Notes under the pieces: generated by a model
The model's database searches: none
What the model saw: the letters and a program-made list of their open reading frames with translations, nothing else
What the model was told of the DNA's origin: nothing
Shown here: positions 41,968-42,332 of the stretch, one piece after another
Position numbering within the stretch: the first letter of the stretch is position 1
Layout of the letters: every line of letters begins with the position of its first letter
Translations under genes and position numbers: made by a program
NCBI GenBank assembly: GCA_964586785.1
Contig: CAZPHS010000016.1
Location: 1-42,332, forward strand
From: SZUA-584 sp041656035
GTDB lineage: Bacteria; Bacillota; Clostridia; Christensenellales; SZUA-584
Length of the DNA stretch: 42,332 bases
Direction of reading: 5' to 3'

Positions 41968-42050
41968 ACATCGGCAGCCCAACCATCATAGCGTTTTCGC
42001 TTTAGATTTGCGGCTTTGTGTCCCCATTTTTCAATGGGTTTACCCTTTTC
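41968..42050 (-). ncRNA. Class I cyclic-di-GMP riboswitch (GEMM-I) aptamer
   Basis: The minus strand shows the GEMM-I conserved parts in order: AGGGTAAACC, a stem capped by a GAAA tetraloop (CCATT-GAAA-AATGG), GGGGACACAAAGCC, a variable hairpin (AGCG-AAAA-CGCT), and ATGATGGTTGGGCTGCCGA. The first G of AGGG, the base that contacts ligand in the Vc2 class, is retained, which favours c-di-GMP over c-GAMP. A terminator and an HD-GYP gene follow. Whether ligand turns the gene on or off cannot be decided by eye. Confidence 0.88.
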
Positions 42051-42143
42051 AATTCTATTTTTCATATTATATTATCAGATTAATAAAATGCCACCTATAA
42101 ACCCCCTCTATAAAACTTTATAGGTTTTGCGCGATTTGAACCC

Positions 42144-42199
42144 AAAAATAAAAAGCAAGTATTCTTGCGCCTTCTCAAGTTGTCATATCCTATACTTGC
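42144..42199 (-). terminator. Terminator-like hairpin at the very start of the HD-GYP leader
   Basis: GCAAGTAT and ATACTTGC (8-bp perfect stem) enclose a 29-base loop with a small inner CTTG/CAAG stem, then TTTTTATTTTT on the minus strand. It lies only about 8 bases after the predicted transcription start. Confidence 0.55.
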
Positions 42200-42213
42200 C
42201 AATTAACTAATAA

Positions 42214-42242
42214 AGCATATCATCTTATAGTGTCATTGTCAA
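42214..42242 (-). promoter_or_regulatory. Sigma-A promoter upstream of the riboswitch
   Basis: On the minus strand a consensus TTGACA (42242-42237) and TATGCT (42219-42214) are separated by 17 bases. The HD-GYP leader would be about 350 bases long. Confidence 0.72.
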
Positions 42243-42332
42243 GTTTATTGACTTGTATCTAAGTGTAAAATAATCGTCCCGGATTGAAAATTCAAGTGCA
42301 TAAGGATAAGAGCAGATAAAAAGGCTCAAACC

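Noticed and set aside
41968..42050. A c-GAMP-sensing (GEMM-Ib) variant
   Set aside because: The first G of AGGG is kept where c-GAMP types carry A, and the controlled gene is an HD-GYP protein. Sequence alone is not final proof.
1..42332. CRISPR arrays, tRNA or rRNA genes, or prophage genes
   Set aside because: No spaced repeat series, no recognisable tRNA or rRNA sequence and no phage-type proteins were found on either strand.

Overview
This window looks like part of a contig from an uncultured, anaerobic Gram-positive bacterium of the Clostridia. The lineage is inferred from gene content only. It carries a FabK-type fatty-acid synthesis operon, teichoic-acid-type export and CDP-glycerol transferase genes, a dockerin-bearing subtilase, orange-protein (ORP)-type MinD/NifX genes, a GTP-type PEP carboxykinase, and many strong Shine-Dalgarno sites with frequent TTG and GTG starts. 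I see no rRNA, tRNA, CRISPR array, transposase or integrase. A run of 100 N at 6022-6121 is an assembly gap and breaks one gene.

Layout. 1-204 is the N-terminus of an unknown membrane-anchored protein. 472-3732 (minus) is a three-gene operon: a FadR-type GntR regulator, a Tm-1-like/UPF0261 protein and a RuBisCO-like protein, with a promoter and a candidate operator in front. 3958-8397 holds an MscS channel, a gap-truncated cell-surface protein and a secreted subtilase with dockerin. 8463-9704 is an AT-rich NucS/DUF91-type nuclease gene lying between two near-identical 72-74 bp direct repeats. 9789-23543 is a cell-envelope island. It holds a YerB-like lipoprotein, a LicD transferase, a CDP-glycerol transferase with a two-component ABC exporter, a phosphonate operon, and a deacetylase/GH16 fusion overlapping a processive GT2 synthase.

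The phosphonate operon (14613-19743) is the highlight. PEP mutase (with an N-terminal nucleotidyltransferase domain) and phosphonopyruvate decarboxylase would make phosphonoacetaldehyde. An 891-residue protein then joins a cytidylyltransferase-like domain, an iron-type alcohol dehydrogenase and a LicD transferase. Read in order, three genes could make 2-hydroxyethylphosphonate, activate it as a CMP ester and place it on a surface glycan. The neighbouring exporter and CDP-glycerol transferase suggest a teichoic-acid-like acceptor. Substrate assignments are inference.

23667-28125 holds an ornithine/alanine racemase-like enzyme with a GNAT acetyltransferase, an atypical DtxR/MntR-type repressor, and a four-gene ORP-like operon (two NifX-family proteins flanking two MinD ATPases with ferredoxin motifs) behind a clear promoter and inverted repeat. 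28370-37391 is a complete acetyl-CoA carboxylase plus type II fatty-acid synthesis operon (accB-accC-accD-accA-fabH-acpP-fabK-fabD-fabG-fabF-fabZ) with a strong promoter and a 15-bp palindrome just downstream. 37803-42242 holds pckG, a metallophosphoesterase, and an HD-GYP protein preceded by a class I cyclic-di-GMP riboswitch, an intrinsic terminator and an upstream promoter.
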